A stretch of 64,000 bases of DNA from Metopolophium dirhodum. Lineage: Eukaryota; Arthropoda; Insecta; Hemiptera; Aphididae. Below, in pieces: positions 53,003 to 64,000 of the stretch. The notes below the pieces were generated by a model. It ran no database searches and had not been told where the DNA came from. It was given only the letters and a program-made list of their open reading frames with translations. Where the stretch lies: assembly GCF_019925205.1 (NCBI RefSeq), contig NC_083565.1:24270241-24334240 (forward strand), in the 5' to 3' direction. Positions within the stretch are counted from its first letter, which is position 1. Each line of letters starts with the position of its first letter. A program made the position numbers and the translations under genes.

Positions 53003-53111
53003 ATGTTGAACCGGTGGAAGAACAAGGAGAAGGCCACGGGGCCGGGATCTAGTAACACATTGCCGAGTAAAGGTTCGGCAAAAAAGAAACGGAAAACCGG
53101 TAGGGAGGGAG
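53003..53111 (+). CDS. Candidate alternative first coding exon (36 codons, phase 1)
   Basis: ATG at 53003 opens a basic peptide starting MLNRWKNKEKATGPGSSN and containing AKKKRKTGREG. It ends at a consensus-like donor (GGGAG|GTAAGG after 53111), leaving one base, the same phase as the exon at 45351-46755. The base composition is GC-richer than the flanks, and it sits downstream of a CpG-rich patch. I infer an alternative N terminus of the same gene. The Lys-rich end could act as a nuclear or membrane-binding signal. In-frame sequence is open back to 52925, so the ATG is the first plausible start but not proven. Confidence 0.5.
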
Positions 53112-55500
53112 GTAAGGTTTTACAATTTTTTTATCATTCGTTATCTGGATATATAAACGTACTTGACGTAACATGATTGTACCAATGTTTTTTTTTCATA
53201 AAAATAGGATACTGAATAAGGTAAAAAATTTCCACGAAATGATTTGTATTTTAGTGAAAAAAATGTTTTGGGTTATATATTTTACTCATTTAGATAACAA
53301 ATCTAGAAGCTATTGTATTGAAAAAATGTTCAGATTCGTAAATATTAAAAAATACTATACCTAATTACGCTTAGTATGAACATTTTTATTGACTAAACAA
53401 TAGTATAATTATGGCAGAAAATGTTTTATTAATTTCTCATAATAATATTACTCTTTATCGCTTGTTTATTTTTCACTATCACGTGAAAAATAATGAAACT
53501 ATTAAGTGTTTACATACAAGTATTTACTAGATAGTTTTTAATGAATAATAATACTAAAAAATAATAATATTTACAAATTCAAAAATAAAAATAAATATTA
53601 AACAAGAGTCGTTTGAAAGTTAGCTGATTAAAGAATGTCAATACTTTAGTCATTTTTTAAATTTCAATAGACGTTGTTATAGAAATTATAAGTTGTTATG
53701 TATGGTATACCTACAATTATAAAACGAATTGACGAGGAAACAGTTGAACAGAGCTTAGTTCAAATAATGACAGTGTCATAACGTTAAGTACAGTTTCAAA
53801 TTGAAACTTTGTAATTTTGACGCCAATGAAATATATATATATATATAAATGTGAATCTAAAATTTATCACTCGGGTACCTACATTACATTTTAATGTTAT
53901 ATCATATGTGAAAATATAATTTATGTCTACTAATTAGGTTTGTTTATATGTATTATGTAAACATAATACGTACGTTGTATTTGTTCTTGGTTATTTTATA
54001 CAAAAACTTTTAGGTTCCTATAAATAATGAACGAATAAAAAATTATTCCTCACAATAACAGTGCAATGGGTTTCATATTATATAGTAGTATTATATATTA
54101 TATAATAGTTACATTTTTTTCTTGTTTTTTAATTATACAATCTATACATTGGTGGCACAATAAGCATGAGTGCTAAATTAATAAAGTTAAGTTTTAATGT
54201 GGAATATATTTCGATTACGTTTGTAGAATGTATTATACTATATTTTTTAAAATTTAGTTCAGCATGCTGTTTTAAATTAAGATATAATAGTTATGGTCTT
54301 ATGAATAGTATAGTTACACCTCAATTTATAATATTTAAAATATATTTGTTAACTTAAAATATTAAGTAGTAATGAATAACATCTAGAATACCTACTATGG
54401 TTTCTTGTATATAATAAAGTTATACTTTAACTTTCAGTAATCTTATTTCCATTCGTCCGCTTACGTCTGTTTTGAAATATCTCGTAAAAATGTGTGGAAA
54501 GGATTTGGATGACATTTGATACGTCATGTGCTCATGTTACTGAACACCGGTCTTGGGAGTTGGTACCTAATTGTTAGATGTAATCAAAAATAACTATTCG
54601 ACTAATTTTTATGAAATTCTAGTTTTATTTTGGACAGTTATATTATTTTGAATTCGATTGGCCTCTTTTCTCTTTTTGGATACAAATTTTTGTTTTGCGT
54701 ATAGGTTATATTTTTCGACAACATTCCGTTCCGATTATAATTTATAACCTTCTACATTTTTGTCTCTCACTTAAGTAATTGATTATACAGTCCCATATAT
54801 TATGAAATATGCTGTTTAAAACATTACAATTTTTCTTTTATTTATTATTATTCTTCTGTAATACCTACATTTTTTTTACATGCTTATGTTATCACCATGG
54901 TTTTTTTCTAAAAAATAAATAATAATGATTTTTAAATTATAAAGTTAAATTATTGTACATTAAATATGTATATATTATAATAATGATCAAAACTAGAAAA
55001 ACACATTTTATGACATTTTAAGGTTTATACTTTCGATATTGTTCACATGTATTGCTATGAACTTATTAACATACAGATTCGAGTTAATTACTTCATAACA
55101 AACGTCTTATACGTCTTCTGAAATATTGTTACTTTTATTAATTGTTTATTTTTCAAAATAATAATGAGAAAATAATTACAAGTCTTTCTTCCCAAACTTT
55201 CCGAGTACATAATATAATATTAATGAGCTAAATATATTGCAATGCAACTTCGTACTGCGAATGTTTTCCATGCAAATTGGAATGCTTTTTTTGTGTATAT
55301 TCGCACTTCCCAACCATTTACGTGTCTGTAAAAGTAAGATTATCGTGAATTGTGTATAATTTATCAATTATTGTAGAATACTCACTAGAATACTCAATTT
55401 ATCAGTGAATATAGACGTAGTTATGACTATTGGATGCCAAAATAGAACATAGACAAGTATTATAACCATTGTCATAATATACAGCTATAAAAAAAGTGGG
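53112..55500. other. Intronic AT-rich DNA
   Basis: Contains a (TA)n tract at about 53829-53846. No exon or delimited element seen. Confidence 0.4.
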
Positions 55501-55605
55501 TAAGTGGATGTCGCTCTGCTGTACAGTAGGTTGCATGTGGTTCAATGTATAATGAATTATATCTAACTTGAATTCAATGATATAATATCATTGTATAAGA
55601 AAAAC

Positions 55606-55974
55606 GATTCTGAGCGGAGACGGTTTGTCAGTCTGGATATTTTTATATTGTTATTATTTATTATAACTTGTAAGTTAAATAAATATTAAAATATTATCTT
55701 TTTTTATTCGTTTCTATGGTGTTAAATATTGCAGCGTTAGAAATTAAAATCCCATTTTTAGCGTAATTTGTCGGTGGTTTTTTTCTGTGGAATTATAAAT
55801 AACTATTGAGCAAATCGAAAAATGACCTTATTAAAGTACCATCTTGATCAAATTTGCTAAAAGATAAGGCACTATATGTTCAAATCAAATCACTCCTCCT
55901 GGTAGAAATTTTGTATACAGGATAAAAAATAAAATAAAAAAAACACCATTGTAAAACTCGCTCTGCTCAGAATC
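55606..55974. mobile_element. GATTCTGAGCGGAG-ended MITE, best copy (369 bp)
   Basis: Terminal inverted repeat GATTCTGAGCGGAG against CTCTGCTCAGAATC, with two internal mismatches. Non-coding interior. Related termini occur at 18976, 57193 and 58004 (left type) and at 26541 (right type), so it is the most frequent repeat family in the window. Confidence 0.65.
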
Positions 55975-56114
55975 TAATATAGATTAAAGACGAAAGTTAA
56001 ATGTTATATTAACTACAATTTAAGTACGTACTTAATATTATAGAATAATATCATAATTTTAAGGCATGCTGTATTTTACATTTTGTTATTTTATAAAAAA
56101 AAAGGTAGGTACTA

Positions 56115-56462
56115 TCAGATTGTAATAAACATATTTGAAAGAATTAAACTAGTATTGAATAAGTATAAAATTAATTTTTCAATCAATATTAATTTGTGTA
56201 CCTCTGCAAGAAATCGAATCATTCCATTTTTTGGTTTTATATTGTTTGGCCATATATCACATTCGACTATAGATATAGCAGCTGCAGTCAAGAAAAGTAC
56301 CGACGATTCCAAAAATTGAATATCAAATGGATAGATCTTCGAGCCAACTCTGTCCTGTGGACAAGCTAGCATTTCTGGTGAAAATAGAATGTATGCATAA
56401 ATAGTTAAGGCTGTTAAACACATTTTTTGTGTAATTTTAAGCAATCCTTCATCTATGTAAAT
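56115..56462 (-). CDS. Hypothetical hydrophobic ORF, unidentified
   Basis: Minus-strand frame, longest in an AT-rich part of the window (145 codons from 56552; a more natural ATG at about 56468 begins MTIYIDEGLLK). The sequence is protein-like, with two hydrophobic segments: one around CLTALTIYAYILFSPEML, and a second around SSVLFLTAAAISIVECDIW preceded by CPQDRVGSKIYPFDIQF. A donor-like GTACAC follows the codons for LAE near 56200. It may be one exon of a membrane protein, a retrocopy fragment, or chance. No family recognised. Confidence 0.3.
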   Translation of the reverse strand: MYIDEGLLKITQKMCLTALTIYAYILFSPEMLACPQDRVGSKIYPFDIQFLESSVLFLTAAAISIVECDIWPNNIKPKNGMIRFLAEVHKLILIEKLILYLFNTSLILSNMFITI

Positions 56463-57099
56463 CGTCATTTTCAAAATAAGCAATAATATAAACTTTAGTA
56501 AATAAAAAGTATAATATTTATTACTGTAGATTATGTAAAAACCAAATAACAAATGCTATTATAGTAGAAAAAAAAATTAATATGATACGTAACACTAACT
56601 AAATACAATACATATTACCATGGTAATTTTTAATATAAGTAAATTATTTAAGTGTAGGTATACATCATATTTTAAATTCTAATACAATTTATATTTTAAA
56701 TGACTTAACGTAATTACTTTTTAAGATGACCTTATAACATTTTAATTCAATTTATTACAAATAGTATCAATTTAAACTTATGTATGATATAGTTAAAGAA
56801 CTTTAAGCCAAATATTTTAGTTAAAATATGATCTATTTAGTATTTTTCGATTCGTATTGATTAATTCTGTTCCGAAGTGCCTAACCAGTATTTGTTTAAA
56901 AAGTACTATTTCAGTACTAATTTAATATTATGCACTTGAACCAGTGACTAGTGATTAACTAAATCATAGTCAATATATAACTATAGTCGAATAAATAAAT
57001 AAATAACTACTTTGAGTATAACATATTTATATACGTAGGTACTAATTCTATATAAAAACCAGGTATGTTACTAAATTTTGTACCGTAAATTTGTAAGTG

Positions 57100-57207
57100 T
57101 AGAGTGTACCTCGTTATTGAATAAGTGTACTGTAATGGGTGTGTTAACTAGTTTGAATTCAATGATAAGCCATTGTTTATTGACGAAAAACAATTCTGAG
57201 CGGAGAC
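57100..57207 (+). repeat. Solo end of the GATTCTGAGCGGAG family
   Basis: GAATTCAATGATAAG followed by AATTCTGAGCGGAGAC at 57192-57207. Only this end and its left-flanking module are recognisable. Confidence 0.5.
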
Positions 57208-57536
57208 GATCTGTCAGATTATATTTTTATGAATATTTCATTAGAGATATGTTTATAATCTATTATTAATTTGTTTTTCTATTTGTAAATAGTAATATAT
57301 AATATGTTGAACTATTTTTTACCAAAAACATCGCATGGTATTATACTGTTATTAATTATTATAATATTATATCATATATTATTGTTAGATTGTTGTGGGG
57401 GAGGGGGGAAAGAGACGCAAGCCATTTGACAAAGAAAAAAAAATTTATAAACATAAATCGAAAATAAACAAAAAAATCAAAAAATCAAATGTCTATAAAT
57501 AAATTAAAAATAGCAAAAATATTTTGGTTATTACCG

Positions 57537-57897
57537 ATTTTCACAAACTTTTGTTATTTTTATTATGTTTGTCTTAAGCAACGAAATTAAAATCGAAGAC
57601 CAATGCGCCCTGTAGAAAATATTATCATATTTCTAAAGAAAAAATAATTAAACAAATCAAAAAACTCTACCAAGCGTGAGAGTTTTTACTGAAAACCGAG
57701 TTTTGAGCGAAAAATTGCGCTTTTTATTTTTGGTCGGCGGTGCCGCTGATAAGTGCACATGCTGCGCGTGCGTAGATAGCCCGGTATACAATCATACCCA
57801 CACTGATCATCATTGACAACTAACACAAATGCCATAGGCGGTGGCAACGAAATTGCATATTGCCTAAATAGTAAATATTGCCCCGTATTAAAGACAA
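57537..57897. repeat. Second copy of the repeat core seen at 9.1-9.4 kb
   Basis: Same order of shared words as in 9105-9410: TTTTTATTATGTTTG, AGCAACGAAATTAAAA, TTTTATTTTTGGTC, TCATCATTGAC and GCAACGAAATTGCATATTG. The bounded ends of the 9 kb copy were not found here, so it is a partial or differently bordered copy. It runs directly into a GATTCTGAGCGGAG-type repeat end at 58004. Confidence 0.6.
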
Positions 57898-57904
57898 AAA
57901 AAAC

Positions 57905-58019
57905 TGGGAATGTGTGTCACTCTGCTATACTCGTATTTGTTGATTGTATAGTGTGTACCTTGTCATTTAGTAGGTTTATGATAAATCATTGCGTACGGAA
58001 AACGATTCTGAGCGGAGAC
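57905..58019 (+). repeat. Another end of the GATTCTGAGCGGAG family
   Basis: GTCACTCTGCTATACTCG near 57916 followed by ACGATTCTGAGCGGAGAC at 58002-58019, the same module order as near 55508-55621. Confidence 0.5.
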
Positions 58020-58039
58020 TGCCTGTCTGCCTATATTTC

Positions 58040-59600
58040 TATGGATTATAATAAATTGTATTTCTAATTATTACTATTGCTAATTTATTTTTTTCATAAG
58101 TAATATGACAGTAGGTTCAACAGAGCCTTGTCAACAATAATTATTTATTTTATATAATAATAATAATTATATTTAGAGATGTGAGTACGGTATGTTTTAA
58201 AGGTGACATTTTTTAGCAACTTTTTAACGGTTAATTTTTTTACCCACTCTAATTGTTATTTCACGCCTTAAATTAATTATAATTGATTTTGATTTATGAT
58301 ATATATGCTATACATTTTTGGTGGCTGTTCCTTATTGTTACCAGTCACCACTAAATGGATAACATTTGGTATATTTACCAAAATAGCTTTATAATAACAA
58401 CTGTTATTTTTGATTATAATATGTACAATGTATATTTCGGTAACAGTTTTACCGATTTACTGGTGAACTTTGCTCACGTAAATTATGTATCTCTAATTAT
58501 AATATTATTTCATTTACCTACTTACCTAATATTTCTATCTGTTTTTAACTTATAAGTAAATTTTACCGTGTTGTGTAAATAGGTTCGTGGTATACATAGC
58601 TTAAAATTAATATAAATATTTTGAAAACTTTATTGTATATTATATAGAAAAAAATACCATACGTGGTCGCAAAAAGTTTCAATTCCTACGAATTAATATT
58701 CTTTGAATTACAACAAAATACCTTACTAAAGTTATCAATTTTCGTTTAAATATCCAATTTCGTCAATATTTGAACAAGAATAATCCGCCAATGTATTTGC
58801 TAAAAGGAATCATTTATTAGATTTTTAATCTTATTGACTGAGACTTAATATATTATTATATACTAGGTATATAGGTATTGGTATATATTTTAATACATAT
58901 TAATATTTATTCAACAAAACAACACTATTTTAAATGCCTATAAACAGCTTAAAATTATTCTTAATATATTTTTTTAAATTTAATTGAGTATATAAAATAA
59001 TAGTTTAAGTATTAATGAATGTTTGAAGTTCCTACAGTATATTTTTTTCTTAAATTTACGTGTGAAAACTTCAAATGTTCAAAGTAATTAGTGTAAAATT
59101 ATGTTCACTGCTCAACTTTGTATTTTAATTCCAATAAGAACCTTCTATTAAATTTTCGAGATTTTCCACCTAGCATAATGAATTGTATACATAGGTGAAT
59201 ATTCAAATGTCTATAAATAGCTAAATAGAGCCAAAATATTTTGAAAATCATATCATGTCTAGAAAACTCTAATATTATAAATAATATTTGGTGAATATTT
59301 TAACTGAATTTATCTTCGGTTGTTGGTTTTTAAATCATAACAAAATCGATTTTATCTAAAACAGTGTTACGTAAATATTCCCGTTATTCCGATTCGACTC
59401 AATTAGATCCAATTTTCTACCACAGATAACCATCGAAATTTAAGATCAAAGCATTTTGTCTAGAATAAAAATGTATAGGTCCTAGGCTCCTAAAAAAAAA
59501 AAAAGAAAACAATTAAAATCATAATACAACTATTAGGTACCATCAACAAGAATCTGAGAAGATTTATCTTGAATTTTTTCGAATAAACAATATAAACGTA
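58040..59600. other. Intronic AT-rich DNA
   Basis: No coding or repeat structure resolved, apart from similarity in style to the GATTCTGAGC repeat interiors around 59200-59470. Confidence 0.35.
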
Positions 59601-59757
59601 ACATGTAGTGACACCTGGTGGCAGACGTGTAAACGTTACTGCCGCGTTTGTCGTATGACAGAAAGCGTTGCACTTGCTATTTGCTAATCGTTCTTGTGGA
59701 CTCGTCGCCTTCACACCGCAGTTGCTTGTGTTTATCGGCAGTCTTGCGTCCACCACC

Positions 59758-59797
59758 ATGTCGATGTGCGTGCTTAGGCATTGCGTTTCATTCACAG
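59758..59797 (+). CDS. Candidate short alternative first coding exon (13 codons, phase 1)
   Basis: ATG in a strong context (CACCACCATGT) begins MSMCVLRHCVSFT and reaches a donor ACAG|GTCAGT after 59797, again leaving one base. The preceding 150 bases are GC-richer than the surroundings, as expected for a leader. It would give a very short variable N terminus joined to the same downstream exon as the 45 kb and 53 kb starts. The exon is tiny, so the call rests on phase match, start context and donor. Confidence 0.4.
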
Positions 59798-59819
59798 GTC
59801 AGTCGACTTACAAAATATA

Positions 59820-62800
59820 TTATAATTAAATTCAACTATATTCGTTTTATAATATTTCATGAGTTATATCTAGGCACTTTTTCTTTTATTTAGATTATAA
59901 TATTTTTGTCGTGAATATTATTTATATTAAGTTGAAATAATTTTCACTCTAGTTTTTCTACATGCATGTTAGGACAAAATATTAAAGAGTTCGAACTGTA
60001 ATGATCAATATATAAATATTAATCAGATTTTTATTTATTATTATATTTATAAATATATAATAAAAAAATCAATTGTAGAATAAAAATTGGATGGGTTTTA
60101 TTTTCAACCTTAACAATTTGACTGAGTAACTTTTTTTCAAAAATTTAAAACAAAATAAATATTTCATGCTTTCTTAAACAATTATTACTCACATTTGTAA
60201 GTAATATATATTATTTAGTTTTTTTTAGTTTATTTGATTATTAAAATGATTTCATCCAAACTATGAAATATTACAATATAATATAATAATATGATATTAT
60301 AATAGTCTTATGTTCCTTAAAAGTAAAGTATCTATGGTAAATAATTGTTATTACTTTAAATAAATACAAAATATTTTATAATATATTTTATAACATATTA
60401 TATTATACTTAGAATTTTTTTAAATCAAGTATATTATTATTTAATTTCAATCATATAATGCATTTATTTGGTGTATGTTTCATAATAAATTTTATGTTCC
60501 ATAATAATTTATAAGTACATTTTTTTTTATATAAATTAACTCTTTTTTTAAATTAATTTTTGTCATAAATATTTTATTCTTGGGATTTAAAAATAATTAT
60601 CTTAAGCATTTGATTTGAGACGTTCGTAAACAGCTTTAAAAAAATGATAAGTTTAACAATTTTACTAAGTAAAAGGCTTTATTTGATGAATATTTTGAGT
60701 TCTAATTAAATTACATTATTTAAAAATACTGTTTTCTTAAAATAATACAGGTGTTCAGATTTAATAATACTTGTTTTTTTTTCTTTTGATATTTAATGTT
60801 AGGTATACTAAATAATAAATAGATTTATATTTAACATTATATTTTACATTTTGTGAAAAAATATTAATATTTTTAATTTGAGTTTGATAAGTATTTAACA
60901 TAATACTCGTTATATAAACATGATTTTTGACTTGAAGATAATTCAATATTTTTCTGATATTTTCGTTAAGTTTAAGAATCAAATTTTATCCAAATCCAAA
61001 TAATGTTATATTATATAGTTCCACAGTATTCTATAAGTCCTTCACAGTTTTACATTTAATAATAATAAAAAAAAAAAAAAAATGTTTTAGGTATTTTATA
61101 AGAATTTTATAACATCATTAAACTTTTATAAATCTTAGGATTTTGTTTTATGTCAGCTATTTAATCAGTTTAAAAAATTGAAACTTTGTACATTTTAACT
61201 TCCTAAAATTGAACTATAACACCATGATATTTAATTTTTTAATAGTTTTAATTTAATCTATAAAATTCTAACCTAACTATTATATTATAAACCTATTTAG
61301 TACTTTTATTTTTATTACCTATTTATACCTATCCAGATTTTTAATAATATTATTTAATATTGTGTACTTTGACGTGTCTGAATATTTATCAATGAAATCT
61401 AATATTTATACAGGTTACTAATTAGGTTCAGTGACGTATTTGAGTACAATTTTTCCACGGGGTTAGAGGGAATTTTTTTAATGTCATTTATTAAATTTTT
61501 TATTTATAATATAATTTATAGTACCAACTATAGCAATTTATTCGGTTTTAAAAACAATTTAAAATATTACATGTTTAATAAATTTGTTAATTTATTATTT
61601 AATTTAATGAATACAATATTTTGATAATATGTCTTATAAAAAAGTTATGCTGTATGGTTATACAATAACATTAATGGAAGTGTACGATTAGAGCACTCGG
61701 GGTGGAGGAAACTGCCTCAGTTTTAGAGGCTGATTAGGTTTTCTAGTTACATTTTTCTATATTTTAAAACCTATGAAATAAAAATGATCAGAGAGAAAAA
61801 TGTATTATACTGCATTTTATAGTAGTTCAATTTATTAATAATTACAATTTAATATTATGATTTATGAAAACCGTCTCAATATCTTAATAGAAGTATCAAT
61901 AAAAACAAACTTAGTAACTTTTTTATTTTTATGTTTTTTAATTATTTAATAATTACTGAAATAAATGAAACATTATATTTTTACGACTTCTGTGTTGTAT
62001 GATATGAATGATCGTCTTAAAACGAAAATTGAACTATTCAAATAATTTAGAAGTTGTTTGTCGACGTCCAAAACTATTCTAAATGAATAGTGTAAAGTAC
62101 AACATTTATTATTCTGTGTTCAAATTGTTGAGCTTTCTTATTACAAAAAAATAAATATACACAGGCTAATTGGAAAATTAATATATTATAAAACCAATTA
62201 GAACTTTCTTGCTTTCTTGTATGGTGTACACTGTACCTATACAATTATAAGAACATAGGTAGGTACTATTGAAGTATAATGAATAATGATGTTCATTCTT
62301 GTTAGATTTTCATGACCAGAGCAACAATTTGTTGTTATATTGAGACCTTACTGTATTCAATACACATCCAAACTTGATGTAATAAAGTTCTTAATTGATT
62401 ATTAAACAAATATTAGTGCTACAGCCCTACAGGCCAATATAAAACAGCTCCCTGAGTCTTGTTGAAATAAAGGATATTGATATTTAAAAATTAAATAGGT
62501 ACTTCAATAAAAATGTTTCTTTTACTATTATAACATTACTTGACATAAACTTTCGTAATTTTCTTTTAACATTTTGACTTTGACATGAGTTTGAGTTCTT
62601 CTTCAAATATCTAATCATATTTGTTATCTCTGCTATGGACAAGCCGTTTGCAAAAAAGGAACGAAGTTTGTTATTAATCTAATATTTTTCGTTATGCATA
62701 ATTACCATTATACTTAATCTGACTTGCCCATTATTACATCCATACTCTATACCTTCATCTGTGATATTGTTTAGTGCGGAATCGCAGCTGTGGACTGTGG

Positions 62801-63760
62801 TGGCGGTCATATTAGCATTAGCAACTGACTATACAGTTGGCTAGAGCCATGCTTCCTCACATTTATTATTTGGCAACCCACTATTAGATATTTCTTCCGT
62901 CAGGCGATTCATAAAAAAATATAGTTGTATATGTTGGCCGCATTCGAATTGGTTCCCGATATTTTTTGCAGCAAATAAAACATTTCAGTTTTAAGTTTGA
63001 TTTTTGTAATAGCATAACATTAAATGCAGTGTTATAACTTTGTCATGAATCATGATTCGGGTTTTTTTAAATCAATATTTCCAATAATTTACTGGTATAT
63101 AAATAATAATAAATATCAAAAAAAAAATTGGATTATTTATGAACATTGTTAACCTAAGTATACGTACTAAATGTAGACAGTCCTTAGTCTGTATACAACG
63201 GGGGAGGGGGGGGGAATTTCAATTTATTTTAAAATATAGGAACCAATTCAGATACATACATTTTTTTTTATAGACCGGCAATCTTCGGATATTTCGGAAG
63301 TAATTCAGCACTGTTTAACACTTTACTGTCATATCACTGTATTATTATATAATTTAATATTTTAAAGTTTTAATCGCATAATACGCTTGTGAGCTTTGAC
63401 CAATTAAAAAATGTTGCGACTCATAGGTTGGGAAACACTAAGCTAGAAAAAAAACTCACCACAATTTGTGTCCTAACTTCCTGTATTTAACATACTTACA
63501 AGCCGTTTAAAAAATTAACATATTTTATGACAACGAGTGAAATACAAATAAATATAAATATAGCTTTTGGGAAATACACGAGTGCGGAGTGTCGTCACTC
63601 ATCGCTATGCCTTATAGCGTATGATTATTTCTGTTATTCGCGTCCAAACCGCTTCTTTGAAATGTTTTTGCAGTCTTTGGCTTTAAAATGTTTATATGAA
63701 TTTATTCTTCGTATCATCGTATCATACGCCTTCCCCTGTAGTGAGCATATTATAATATAA
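59820..63760. other. Intronic or intergenic AT-rich DNA
   Basis: Very AT-rich, no gene seen. A G-rich run lies at 63200-63213. Confidence 0.4.
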
Positions 63761-63769
63761 CATTATTTT

Positions 63770-64000
63770 GATCGTGTACCGCATACCCGGTCTCGTCCTC
63801 GCGTCGCCGCCGCCGTCGACTCCTGCACCGTGGCGGCGGGGTAGTCGTTGGTGGCGATAGCGCCACGTTCAGTTGTACCGCTCCTGGTCGCGGCGTCAGA
63901 CGTCCACCGCGCTGTCCGCCGTCGCGTTGCGGTCGTTATAACGGCGGGGTGGTTGGCGCATTTCGCTCTCGCTCGCGACGACCATTCACCCTCTCTGTCA
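63770..64000 (+). promoter_or_regulatory. CpG-rich island at right edge, promoter candidate
   Basis: Abrupt switch to CpG-rich sequence to the window end, with an initiator-like CGTTCAGTTGT at about 63866. An imperfect palindrome GTGGCGATAGCGCCAC lies just before it. It may be another promoter of the plus-strand gene or of the next gene. No frame can be assessed because the window ends. Confidence 0.4.

Noticed and set aside
1..64000. CRISPR arrays, operons or phage-like defence modules
   Set aside because: Spliced genes, SINE and MITEs show eukaryotic nuclear DNA. No regularly spaced direct repeats with unique spacers were seen.

Overview
The window reads as nuclear DNA of an insect, most likely an aphid or close hemipteran. 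The evidence is AT-rich intergenic sequence full of short TA-rich words, small GT-AG introns in one gene, CpG-rich promoter-like islands standing out from the background, many short inverted-repeat transposon relics and a tRNA-derived SINE. The species assignment is inference from composition and repeat style; no database was searched. Nothing looks prokaryotic, and there is no operon or CRISPR array.

Left end (1-5.4 kb, minus strand): the 5' part of ced-6 (the engulfment adaptor, GULP1 in vertebrates) can be followed exon by exon from an ATG at 4144 to the window edge. It has five complete coding exons and the start of a sixth, and all junctions keep frame. The 3.2 kb intron between coding exons 4 and 5 holds, on the same strand, an intact 592-codon Enhancer-of-polycomb-like ORF with no introns. 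This nested gene is the most notable clear observation. A CpG-rich segment (about 4.4-5.4 kb) just upstream is the likely ced-6 promoter region.

Middle (5.4-33 kb): mostly repeats and anonymous AT-rich DNA. I could delimit several inverted-repeat elements, some with target-site duplications: a 1.37 kb foldback element, a 612 bp element with a 10 bp near-duplication, two copies of a hAT-type MITE (one with a perfect 8 bp duplication), a mini-pogo-like element and a SINE. Two GC-rich islands (23.3-23.9 and 24.6-25.3 kb) contain coding-like but frame-disrupted sequence that I could not identify.

Right half (33-64 kb, plus strand): this looks like the 5' end of one large gene with several promoters. 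A CpG island at 33.2-34.0 kb ends in a strong splice donor (33980). A 3' splice site at 45233 opens an exon whose ATG at 45351 starts a 468-residue low-complexity N terminus ending in a donor at 46755. Two further candidate first exons (ATG 53003, donor after 53111; ATG 59758, donor after 59797) follow. All three coding segments end in phase 1, so they could splice to the same downstream exon beyond 64000. A further CpG-rich segment at the right edge may be one more promoter. I do not recognise the protein.

I did not find a convincing new multi-gene system. The best leads are the nested intronless E(Pc)-like gene, the phase-matched alternative first exons, and a MITE that carries a cluster of NF-kB/Dorsal-type palindromes.
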